DNA of 55,837 nucleotides from Legionellales bacterium (GTDB taxonomy: Bacteria; Pseudomonadota; Gammaproteobacteria; Comchoanobacterales; Comchoanobacteraceae): NCBI GenBank assembly GCA_002722435.1, contig PBLX01000021.1, positions 1-55,837 of the forward strand, in the 5' to 3' direction. Below are positions 45,211 to 52,937 of this stretch, piece by piece. The stretch's first letter is position 1, and each line of letters opens with the position of its first letter. Under the pieces are notes generated by a model. The model had not been told where the DNA came from, searched no databases, and saw only the letters and a list, made by a program, of their open reading frames with translations. The position numbers and the translations under genes were made by a program.

Positions 45211-46789
45211 TTACGCCTCCTAATATATTATACAGGCTTTCCTTGCCTAAGTAAAATAACATTTTTGAATAAGGGTAATGATGCAAAGGCGCTATGTTTA
45301 AAAATATTAGAGCTGTGAGTAATCTTACTTTGTAAATATCGAAGTTATTTCTATGTAAAAATTCATAAAATTGCTTTTCATTTTCAACCAGACAGTGCTT
45401 TCTGTACAAATCATATGTGATAACATTGTCCATCTGATTTATTTCATAATGGTTTTTATTTATAAGTTCATGAGAGACAATCATGCCATGTAATAGTTTA
45501 GCTAAATCATAGTATACATCACCATACTCAGTTATGCCTCCAAAATTTTGTCGCCAATCAAGTAAATAAAAATCACCAGTCTCAGCGACAAGTATATTTT
45601 CAAAGTGTAGATCCCCGTGCATTCTTGATGCTTTTCCATCATAAAGTTTAGACCATTCAATCCTGTCTAATAGTTCACGCAAAGTAGGGAGGTCAGAGCC
45701 ATTTATTGTTTCAGCACAATCTTTTTCTGAGAACCTATTAAAGTAAAGTTCTATTCTTTTTTCGGTTTTTTCTTTGTAAAATATTTTGCATATCTCATTG
45801 AAATCTTTTGTTTCTTGATTACTAAGATTGACTGGTTCCCAAAAGAACATCAGGTAATCTAAAAGATTTTTAAAAGTCTTCTTATTGGTTGCCTTTGACA
45901 TAGTTTTACCAGTGAGCATTCTGTATGAATACATATTCTCTCTCACATTGGTAATTTCTGGGACATACCCTTTGAGTAAGCTTGCTCGATAGGCTCTATC
46001 AGAAATAAATCTTGGATCACTATTGTACTTTATAACCCTGTCATTCACAAACCAAATCGCCTCGTTTGCTTTTTCAAGAATCTCAGGGGCGTCTTTTGAT
46101 TTGACAAGCTCTCTTGCGGCGGTTAGACTCTCAAGATTTCCGGTATCGTACCAAGTAAACTTTTTTGCTTGAATACTAATTTTTTTCTTAATCATTTCGC
46201 GCAAAGCAAAAGATTCTCCAATTTTTATTGAGCCATACTTTTTACCAAGCTCCATAGCAGTCCAGAAAGATTCATAATCTCTAATGCCAGCTAATCCAAT
46301 ATAAGGCTTAGTATCGTACGATAGTACTTCTTCTTTCTCGCAAACTCTTTCGACAGAGCCATTTTCAGACAGTTTAAAAGAGCGATAATGGTGGTTATTT
46401 TCTACCTCGGCGTAGCCTACCCAATTTTCTGTTGGCTCTGGTACTTCTTCAAGTATGACGGTATCATTAGGGCAGAAAATAAAAGGAGCCTGTAGATGTT
46501 CTTTACATTCTAATATTGTTAGCCCTAATCCCGAGCCATTTCCACAATAATTTTCTATTTCGACACATGTTATTTTACGGTCTGAATGGGCCATTTCGAG
46601 GTAATCTTTTAGTAAGGCACCCTTGTGACCCAAAGCTACAACAATTTCAACATGCTTGGGAAACTTTTCTATTACATGCGAAATGACTGGCTTATTATCT
46701 AACGCAACAAGCGCCTTGTTCAGATTTTTACTAAAATCACCAAGACGCGTACCTAAGCCGGCAGACGGTATTAGAACTTTATAACTCAT
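45203..46789 (-). CDS. Fused sugar nucleotidyltransferase and APH-type kinase, 528 aa
   Basis: A two-domain enzyme. Residues 1 to about 230 form a nucleotidyltransferase: IPSAGLGTRLGDFSKNLNKA (7-26), FCPNDT (Asp109 metal site) and KFTWYDTGNLES. Residues about 240-520 form an APH/choline-kinase-like fold: DRVIKYNSD (N-lobe Lys254), SRMHGDLHFENILV (catalytic His391-x-Asp393, Asn398) and LLDWRQN (Asp411, metal), with GDVYYDLAKLLHG after. One chain could thus phosphorylate a small polyol or sugar and transfer a nucleotide to it, like a LicA plus LicC pair. Which nucleotide and substrate is not readable. It sits between a ManC-type cupin and the GatZ-like gene, with an 8-base overlap to the latter. 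Confidence 0.85.
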   Translation of the reverse strand: MSYKVLIPSAGLGTRLGDFSKNLNKALVALDNKPVISHVIEKFPKHVEIVVALGHKGALLKDYLEMAHSDRKITCVEIENYCGNGSGLGLTILECKEHLQAPFIFCPNDTVILEEVPEPTENWVGYAEVENNHHYRSFKLSENGSVERVCEKEEVLSYDTKPYIGLAGIRDYESFWTAMELGKKYGSIKIGESFALREMIKKKISIQAKKFTWYDTGNLESLTAARELVKSKDAPEILEKANEAIWFVNDRVIKYNSDPRFISDRAYRASLLKGYVPEITNVRENMYSYRMLTGKTMSKATNKKTFKNLLDYLMFFWEPVNLSNQETKDFNEICKIFYKEKTEKRIELYFNRFSEKDCAETINGSDLPTLRELLDRIEWSKLYDGKASRMHGDLHFENILVAETGDFYLLDWRQNFGGITEYGDVYYDLAKLLHGMIVSHELINKNHYEINQMDNVITYDLYRKHCLVENEKQFYEFLHRNNFDIYKVRLLTALIFLNIAPLHHYPYSKMLFYLGKESLYNILGGVNE

Positions 46790-47131
46790 TTATCTCTTGT
46801 AATCATCCTCAAGTCTTACAATATCATCTTCTCCAAAATATGTACCGCACTGTACTTCAATGAAAATTAGATTATCATCGCCTACGTTTTCAATTCGGTG
46901 GCTACTTCCAATTGGAATGAATATATTTTCGCCGGCGACTAATTGAATTTCTTCACCATCTAATGTAACTTTCGCAAAACCTTGCACTACGACCCAGTGT
47001 TCACTACGCTTGTGATGGTATTGGTAGCTTGGTCTGTGGCCAGGTTTAATAATTAGACGTTTCACTTTGCAATATTCTTCATCTAAAAGATTCTCAAATG
47101 AGCCCCAGGGGCGTTGTTCTTTGTAATTCAT
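46790..47131 (-). CDS. Mannose-6-phosphate isomerase-like cupin (ManC C-terminal type), 113 aa
   Basis: A 113-residue single cupin that matches the C-terminal isomerase domain of type II ManC/AlgA enzymes: QRPWGSFENL at the start, SYQYHHKRSEHWVVVQGFAK (His39, His40, Glu44, His45), FIPIGSSHRIENVG (His79) and EVQCGTYFGEDDIVRLEDDY. In ManC the same region is fused to GDP-mannose pyrophosphorylase; here it stands alone next to the nucleotidyltransferase-kinase gene (stop touches the next start). Free-standing forms can be phosphomannose isomerases or related sugar-phosphate isomerases. The catalytic residues look intact. Confidence 0.85.
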   Translation of the reverse strand: MNYKEQRPWGSFENLLDEEYCKVKRLIIKPGHRPSYQYHHKRSEHWVVVQGFAKVTLDGEEIQLVAGENIFIPIGSSHRIENVGDDNLIFIEVQCGTYFGEDDIVRLEDDYKR

Positions 47132-47138
47132 AATTCCT

Positions 47139-47951
47139 CTATATTTTTGATTTCCATGCTAACACTGGATTGCGATTTACTACACCAGAGTGTTCGTAAC
47201 TAGTAGAGTACATCGGATTAGCATACTCTGGTGCCGGTTGCATAGTCGGTTTTACGCGAATGTTTATAACATCTCTATATCCATCAATAATTGGATTTGC
47301 ACGATGAATTGAATTGTTAATAAATGAAACCATAGCACCTTGTTTACCAGTAACTTGTTGGGCAGTGTAGCCCTGTTTTTTTAATCCTTCGATTAAGTGC
47401 CCGACTCTTGAATTATTTGGTGGCGGATACCAACATTCTGTGCCTTTTCTGGTACAAACACCGAGAACACCTTCGTTGTTAGGCCCCTTTAAATACTCAT
47501 ATGGTGAATTTTTCTCATCTACATCGTTTAAATAAATCAATGTCTTAACAATTTCATCAGGATTATTATCATAGTGCCATTCATATGAAGATACCCTATC
47601 AGTTAATTTTAGAGTTCGGTAGATATATATTTTGTCGACGTACAGATGACAGCCATATTGATTTTTTTCCATGTGGGGAACTAACAGATTACAAATAGAT
47701 GATATTTGTTTGTGAAATTTCCATATATTGTTGTGTTTTACCATGATTCCATCATCGTCACAATCTGTTTTTGTATCAAAATCTTGTGTAATCAGGTCAG
47801 ACAAATTTTTAATTATTTCAAGATATTCATTGCCTAAAAAATTTGGGTCGTAAAGTCTGACAGGGCTGGTGTAAAAATTTGCAATTGCTTCAATGTCAAC
47901 TTCTCCACTGTAAGATTTTTTACATAAATTATAATATTGGTCATAATTCAT
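47139..47951 (-). CDS. Second Fe(II)/2-oxoglutarate oxygenase-like protein, 270 aa
   Basis: A 270-residue protein with an oxygenase triad pattern: YEWHYDNNPDE (His126, Asp128), NNSIHRANPI (His216) and a downstream Arg in YRDVINIRVKPT (Arg226 or Arg232). LIYLNDVDEKNSPYEYLKG is typical of PhyH-like folds. Sequence similarity to the first oxygenase (42173-43030) is limited to the core motifs, so they are probably separate acquisitions with different substrates. It is 6 bases after the methyltransferase gene and 7 before the cupin. Substrate unknown; sugar hydroxylation is plausible from context. Confidence 0.8.
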   Translation of the reverse strand: MNYDQYYNLCKKSYSGEVDIEAIANFYTSPVRLYDPNFLGNEYLEIIKNLSDLITQDFDTKTDCDDDGIMVKHNNIWKFHKQISSICNLLVPHMEKNQYGCHLYVDKIYIYRTLKLTDRVSSYEWHYDNNPDEIVKTLIYLNDVDEKNSPYEYLKGPNNEGVLGVCTRKGTECWYPPPNNSRVGHLIEGLKKQGYTAQQVTGKQGAMVSFINNSIHRANPIIDGYRDVINIRVKPTMQPAPEYANPMYSTSYEHSGVVNRNPVLAWKSKI

Positions 47952-47957
47952 CAGATT

Positions 47958-49241
47958 TTACCTGTAACAAACAAAATTTGCTCTATATCCACTCGAATAG
48001 GCATCATATATGTTTAAAAGTCGAACAATCCTAAAATATTTTTTTAGATTTGCTTCTACTTCTGCAGCTGTAATATTCATCAAAGGGTGATTTAAAGGTG
48101 TTTCAAACGCTAAAAAATCGGTCTTTTTTGATAGTTCCGTCATAAAATCATGCGAATTTGCAAAGTTTGGGTATATCTGGTGTAGCACAGAGTTAAATAT
48201 AACCAGCCCATAATGATCCTGGGTATTCATAACATAGTCCACAGCATCGCCATTTATAAAATTGACGTTATTTAATTTTGTGATTTCCTTAATATCTCTT
48301 GCTGCTAAAACATCCTGTTCGGTGCACTCAATACCAGTCACTTGACTTGCTCCATGGAGCGCTGCTTGGAAACAGAAGAAGCCCTGATTAGACCCTATGT
48401 CTAAAACCTTTTTGCCGCGGCTCTTATTCATTGGTACAAATGGCAATTTTCTATATGAATCATACATATCATTTCCAGAGAGATACCCCTCCATCAAATA
48501 CCCATTATCAAATCCAAAACCTTGATAAATTTTGCCTTTCCATTTTGGGTTTCCATGGTCATCTAAGACTGTTTTATATCTGTCAACCATGTTTCTATAA
48601 ATTGTATTTAGCTCTTGCGGTGTTTTCCCACTTGATGGCATAAAATATCTTCTATGCATAATTTTAAACCTGTGAAAATCAACTATCTTTCCACCAATCA
48701 AATTAATTGACTTGTACCACTCATCTTCAGGACAAAGTTTTAATTTTGTTATATCTCTTGCTGCCGCTGTTGCCACATTTGGATCAAGCTGCAGGGCTGA
48801 TTGCATATAATCTCTGTCTGCTCCTGGCACATAATGCGGAACTACTATCCTTCTTGCTGGCGAGCCCATATTTTGCATTACAATCAATAAATAATTTTGT
48901 TTTGATATTTGGTCTTTTGATATTTTTGCACTATGAATTTTAGGAAAAATACTGCTTTGTGACTTGCTAATTAACTCAACCGTTTCTAGAGAATCTTCTA
49001 AACTTTGATACTTTGGATTATTGGCAATAATTTTTAGACCAGCATTACCGCTATAAGGTATCCACAAGGCATCATCTCCCCGCACACCTACACCAGCATA
49101 TGTCTCACCGGCGTGATTAAAGTTATAATTAAACTTCCTATCATCACATCCCATTAGCGCTTCCCAATTATCGTCGTAATCGGGCTTAGTAATCTCTATT
49201 GATATTTCTTGTTTTTCTGTATTAGTAAATTTTAAAATCAT
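47958..49241 (-). CDS. SAM methyltransferase with N-terminal kinase-like region, 427 aa
   Basis: Residues about 276-427 are a class I methyltransferase: KKVLDIGSNQGFFCFQA (motif I), VTGIECTEQD, NFINGDAVDYV and LVIFNSVLHQIY. The N-terminal 270 residues are unusual: LKIIANN and ETVELISKSQSS, then YLLIVMQNMG, recall the N-lobe and hinge of a protein kinase-like fold, and NLIGGKIVDFHRFKIMHRR follows. No complete kinase catalytic loop is seen, so the region may bind rather than phosphorylate. The start ATG 49241 lies 4 bases after the NeuB fusion. It could methylate a nonulosonic acid or a glycan end; that is inference. Confidence 0.75.
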   Translation of the reverse strand: MILKFTNTEKQEISIEITKPDYDDNWEALMGCDDRKFNYNFNHAGETYAGVGVRGDDALWIPYSGNAGLKIIANNPKYQSLEDSLETVELISKSQSSIFPKIHSAKISKDQISKQNYLLIVMQNMGSPARRIVVPHYVPGADRDYMQSALQLDPNVATAAARDITKLKLCPEDEWYKSINLIGGKIVDFHRFKIMHRRYFMPSSGKTPQELNTIYRNMVDRYKTVLDDHGNPKWKGKIYQGFGFDNGYLMEGYLSGNDMYDSYRKLPFVPMNKSRGKKVLDIGSNQGFFCFQAALHGASQVTGIECTEQDVLAARDIKEITKLNNVNFINGDAVDYVMNTQDHYGLVIFNSVLHQIYPNFANSHDFMTELSKKTDFLAFETPLNHPLMNITAAEVEANLKKYFRIVRLLNIYDAYSSGYRANFVCYR

Positions 49242-49245
49242 TTTG

Positions 49246-50709
49246 TTACCTTAATTTAATTTTGATTTTTCTCTCTGAAAGAGGTAAAGTATTAATTACT
49301 GCATCTTTGTAAATTGAATCTCCAGGAATGTGCGTTGTTGAAATTTCTTCAATTACGCAGCCTTTATCGCTTCTAAATTTATGGTCGACACCTCTTGGAA
49401 TTAATATTGGTTTGCCTTTGGTCAAGCGTATTTCTTTCCCATTCAGAGTTAGTGTGCAATCACCATGTAGCAATTCGAATGCTTCTTCTTTTTTAATGTG
49501 TCTGTGTGTAGGGTGCTTTTGACCCGGTGTGACAACAATAATTTTTTTACAATATTCACGATTAATTTTATCAATAATTAAAGCACCATACTCAGAAAAC
49601 TTTTGCAATCCGTAGTGAGCCGAAATTTCAACCTTTTCATTACCAGATAATGGGATCTTGGCTTCTGAGAGAATCTTAATTGTTTGTCTAACAATCTTGC
49701 TTATAATTTTATCGTCAATCGTGGTTCTGTTACAATCTTTCTTTAGCGGTTCGTTAATAGAAAGATCTTTTGCTGCGATAGTACCAATAACTTTTTCAAT
49801 ACTTGAAACATTATATTGTCCGTCTTGGCACGGCATTGCAAAATAAAAATCGTCCTCAGACAATATTTCACCTTCTTTAACATTTCTATTGAGATACATC
49901 CCACGCTTTAGTGCGCCCAAAGATTCTGTTTCAGTTTTTGATGTACCGTAAAGAGCACTTTGTATCACCTGAATTTCTTCAATTGCCTTTTTCATTTGTT
50001 GAGGGGTATTAGAATACGCGTTTAAGCTAATTGTATCAGTAGGTACACCGACATGCTTCTCAACGATTGTACACCCCATAGCAACGGCTGTGGGTGCAAG
50101 TGAATCAACATCTGGTGACTCATGGGTTGAGAACCCAATTTCAATATCTGGGAACTCACTTCTTAGAAGATTTATTCTGCTTAAATTGGAGTTTTCTACT
50201 GGCGTTGGGTATTCACCAATGCAGTGCATAAAAGCAAAATCTCTATTATTGTGTTTAAATAGATTATAAACTTTTCGAAGTGTTTCAATTGTTGCGCCAC
50301 CAGTAGAAATAATAATTCTCTTATTAATCTTACATATTTCATTAAGAAGGGGCCAATCATCGATTGAACAACTTGCAACCTTCACAATCGGAACGTTTAA
50401 ATCATCAAACCACGGTAGTGATTCATTATCAAACGGAGTGGAAACAACTGACAAGCCAGAGGCCCTAATATGTTCAATTATCTCACTAAATTGTTCCTTG
50501 GATAACCTAGTAGAATTGAATCTTTTGACAAACTTTAAATCAGACTGCTTAAAATCTTCATGAATAAAGGTGTCTAGTTGCCTAAACTGTAATTTAACAG
50601 CCGCATTTACGCCTGTATCACTAGCGACTTCTGCGAATTTATCAACGATAAGCTTGGCGTGCTCAACGCTGCCTTGATGATTATTAGCCATCTCAAAAAT
50701 ATAAAACAT
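49246..50709 (-). CDS. NeuB-type synthase fused to SAF and C-terminal cupin, 487 aa
   Basis: A three-part protein. Residues 1-260 are a NeuB barrel: FIFEMANNHQGS, AAVKLQFRQLD, FMHCIGEYPTP, GFSTHESPD and VEKHVGV. Residues about 265-325 are a SAF domain (LKRGMYLNRNVKEGEILSED). Residues about 385-465 are a cupin: KHPTHRHIKKEEAFELLHGD (His399, His402, His404, Glu409) and PRGVDHKF (His443). NeuB enzymes condense PEP with a hexosamine to give sialic, legionaminic or pseudaminic acids. The cupin resembles sugar isomerase modules. This fusion is uncommon. It ends where the cytidylyltransferase gene ends upstream (1-base overlap), so the product is probably CMP-activated. Start MFYIFEMANNHQGS is well placed. 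Confidence 0.87.
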   Translation of the reverse strand: MFYIFEMANNHQGSVEHAKLIVDKFAEVASDTGVNAAVKLQFRQLDTFIHEDFKQSDLKFVKRFNSTRLSKEQFSEIIEHIRASGLSVVSTPFDNESLPWFDDLNVPIVKVASCSIDDWPLLNEICKINKRIIISTGGATIETLRKVYNLFKHNNRDFAFMHCIGEYPTPVENSNLSRINLLRSEFPDIEIGFSTHESPDVDSLAPTAVAMGCTIVEKHVGVPTDTISLNAYSNTPQQMKKAIEEIQVIQSALYGTSKTETESLGALKRGMYLNRNVKEGEILSEDDFYFAMPCQDGQYNVSSIEKVIGTIAAKDLSINEPLKKDCNRTTIDDKIISKIVRQTIKILSEAKIPLSGNEKVEISAHYGLQKFSEYGALIIDKINREYCKKIIVVTPGQKHPTHRHIKKEEAFELLHGDCTLTLNGKEIRLTKGKPILIPRGVDHKFRSDKGCVIEEISTTHIPGDSIYKDAVINTLPLSERKIKIKLR

Positions 50710-51398
50710 TATCTAACTCCTGACTTGTATAAATTTTCGTAATATTGGAATTGCCACTCGTAGTCAATATCAAAAACTTCCCTTTCATCCATTGGGTATA
50801 GTTGAATATCTCCGGGTGTCATAAAGTCACCCATCCAAATACTGTTTCCAATCTTTGACATTTTGCCTGCGTATAAACAATGTGCGGCTTCATAAGTAGT
50901 ATCAACAAATTTTGTATTCATAACTGCTTGACCTTCTGGCCATGGTGTTTGCAGTTTGAAATCAGAACCCCAATAGTAATTCTTTTTTTCAATAACCCCA
51001 AAGAGACCATCCGTGTCTATACTAGCGTAAAACTCTACAAATTTTTCAACTGTCTCAAGTTTTAAAAATGGCGCGCAGGCATTTACTAATACACAGTATT
51101 CAAAAGGAATTTTATCCCACCACTCATACATTTCAGTCATTGGTGTTCCTTCAGAGTTTGCAGATTGCTCAGACCTATGAAAAATCTGTATCGGGTATCG
51201 CTCAGATATCTCTACGAGTTCTGGTTCATAGACTGACGAAATTATATTTTCACTTGGAATGTAGGAGGAAGCAGAGAGTTTTTCTAAACATATATCCATG
51301 AGCGTCGTCTCAGCAAATGGTCGAATCATTTTTTGTGGTACCCTTTGAGAACCTAATCGTGCTTGCACTAATACGCAAATGTCATCAAGCTTTTTCAT
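50709..51398 (-). CDS. CMP-nonulosonic acid synthetase-like cytidylyltransferase, 229 aa
   Basis: A 229-residue member of the CMP-NeuA/KdsB fold. The N-terminal motif VLVQARLGSQRVPQKM (residues 9-24) binds CTP; NACAPFLKLETVEKFV and VFDIDYEWQF near the C-terminus fit the family (metal-binding Asp). It would attach CMP to the acid made by the neighbouring NeuB-type enzymes. The frame is open from GTG 51416, but ATG 51398 follows GGAGG by 11 bases and starts at the conserved core (MKKLDDICVLVQ), so it is preferred. The start overlaps the end of the 241-aa gene by 14 bases. Exact acid unknown. Confidence 0.83.
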   Translation of the reverse strand: MKKLDDICVLVQARLGSQRVPQKMIRPFAETTLMDICLEKLSASSYIPSENIISSVYEPELVEISERYPIQIFHRSEQSANSEGTPMTEMYEWWDKIPFEYCVLVNACAPFLKLETVEKFVEFYASIDTDGLFGVIEKKNYYWGSDFKLQTPWPEGQAVMNTKFVDTTYEAAHCLYAGKMSKIGNSIWMGDFMTPGDIQLYPMDEREVFDIDYEWQFQYYENLYKSGVR

Positions 51399-52110
51399 GA
51401 TATTTGTTGCCTCCACCTATATTTTTAAAATTTGTATTTGGATAAAGTGTGTGTATATAATTCCAAAGATAATCATATTGCTCTTTCCAAAAATAACTAA
51501 CATTAGTCAGTCTGAGGTTCTTGAAAACACCGGGCAATGTTGTCTTACCTGGCTCAAACGCATGATCTCCATCAAATATTGCTTCTGGGCCGTCAAAGCC
51601 TGTAAACAAAACTTTATTAAAACCCAAATGGGCTGCAAAAATTTTCATTCTTGCACCTGCACCTAGTCTACCATAGAAACGTGTATGCATGCAGAAATAT
51701 CTTTTATAATCATCAAATTTATGGGATGGCCATCTATCATGTATTTCAAAACCAACAAGCGTATTATTTATATTTCTGTATTTTATAAACTCGTCAGATT
51801 GAATATCGGGCTCTCCCATAATCATGGCTAAATCAACCCTTTTGTTTTTTAATTTTTCATTTTTAAAAAAATGATTGATAGACCATAAGCAGTCGTATTC
51901 GTATTTTTCCCAGTCATTATTAGCAGATGGGCCGCCGCCTACCAGCATCAAAGTTTTGCCTTTATAATTTTTGAATTCTTCATGTTCTTGATAAACAATT
52001 TCGGGTGTGATTACAAGATTGTCACTAAAGTTTGGAAAAAAACTTTTGCAGTCTTGTACGGCCCAATCAGAGAATGTACCGCGGGCTCTGTGATGATCAA
52101 AAACATTCAC
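51385..52110 (-). CDS. Maf/DUF115-like putative glycosyltransferase, 241 aa, GTG start
   Basis: A 241-residue protein with the DUF115/Maf core: LMLVGGGPSANNDWEKYEYD (about 54-73) and AGARMKIFAAHLGFNKVLFT then GFDGPE (about 151-176). Maf proteins of Campylobacter, Helicobacter and Aeromonas transfer pseudaminic or legionaminic acid to Ser/Thr of flagellin; DUF115 also occurs in other sugar-attachment proteins. It lies between two NeuB-type genes and a cytidylyltransferase, so nonulosonic acid transfer is the obvious hypothesis. The start is GTG 52110, which overlaps the previous stop (TAGTG) and has GAGG upstream. Its similarity to the C-terminal half of the 657-aa protein is visible in both motifs. 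Confidence 0.72.
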   Translation of the reverse strand: MNVFDHHRARGTFSDWAVQDCKSFFPNFSDNLVITPEIVYQEHEEFKNYKGKTLMLVGGGPSANNDWEKYEYDCLWSINHFFKNEKLKNKRVDLAMIMGEPDIQSDEFIKYRNINNTLVGFEIHDRWPSHKFDDYKRYFCMHTRFYGRLGAGARMKIFAAHLGFNKVLFTGFDGPEAIFDGDHAFEPGKTTLPGVFKNLRLTNVSYFWKEQYDYLWNYIHTLYPNTNFKNIGGGNKYHEKA

Positions 52111-52937
52111 TAGTTGCCTCGCAGTTTCTTCCTAACAGGAAGCTCACCATCGGTAACTCTTTTATGGCCATCGCCCAATGCTATTTCAAGTTCTCTGATT
52201 CCTTTTACGAGTTTAATTAATCCTTGAGGTTCAACAGATGCAAGGTGGTCGGAACCCCACATAGTTCTATCAAGCGTAATATGTCTTTCAATAATTGTTG
52301 CACCCAAATATACACTCGCAACTGTGGTGCCTAAACGAAATTCATGGCCACTATATCCGACTTCACAATTGTATCTTTGTTTTAATGTTTGAATACATTT
52401 CAAGTTAAGATCTTCAAGTGGCGCCGGATATGTTGAGTTACAATGAAGCAGCGAAAAATCAGCATCTTCTTCTCTCATCCATTCTACCGCTTGATCTACT
52501 TCATCTAGATTACTCATACCAGTCGAAAATATAACTTCTTTACCAGAACGGGCAGATTCTCTCATGAGTTGTTCATTTGTAATCATTGCAGACGGAATCT
52601 TTAAAAATGGTATGTCATATTGAAGCAAAAACTCAAGGCTGTCCATATCCCATGGCGATGCTGACCACTCAATTTCTTTTTCCTTGCAGTATCGATCAAT
52701 TTCATCATATTCTTCTTGTCCAAACTCCATTCTGTGCTTGTAATCAATATAAGACATGATTCCCCAAGGAGTATCGCGAGGAATATCCTTTTGATGGTCA
52801 GGTACACAAACATCAGGATTGCGTTTTTGAAATTTTACTGCATCGCAACCAGCTACTGCAGCTATATCAATTAGTTTTTTTGCAACTTCAAGAGAACCAT
52901 TATGATTGATACCAATCTCTGCAATAATATAAGTCAT
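52110..52937 (-). CDS. neuB: N-acetylneuraminate synthase-like NeuB without SAF domain, 275 aa
   Basis: A 275-residue NeuB barrel: AEIGINHNGSLEVAKK (6-21), DAVKFQKRNPD, WSASPWDMDS, LLHCNSTYPAPL (164-174), VGYSGHEFRLGTT (His198) and IIERHITLDRTMWGSDH (His219, Asp230). All active-site motifs seem intact. It ends at the linker PVRKKLRGN, without the C-terminal SAF/antifreeze domain present in typical 340-350-aa enzymes. That domain normally closes the partner's active site in the dimer, so activity may be altered or supplied by the NeuB-SAF-cupin partner. It overlaps genes on both sides by 1-4 bases. Confidence 0.88.
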   Translation of the reverse strand: MTYIIAEIGINHNGSLEVAKKLIDIAAVAGCDAVKFQKRNPDVCVPDHQKDIPRDTPWGIMSYIDYKHRMEFGQEEYDEIDRYCKEKEIEWSASPWDMDSLEFLLQYDIPFLKIPSAMITNEQLMRESARSGKEVIFSTGMSNLDEVDQAVEWMREEDADFSLLHCNSTYPAPLEDLNLKCIQTLKQRYNCEVGYSGHEFRLGTTVASVYLGATIIERHITLDRTMWGSDHLASVEPQGLIKLVKGIRELEIALGDGHKRVTDGELPVRKKLRGN

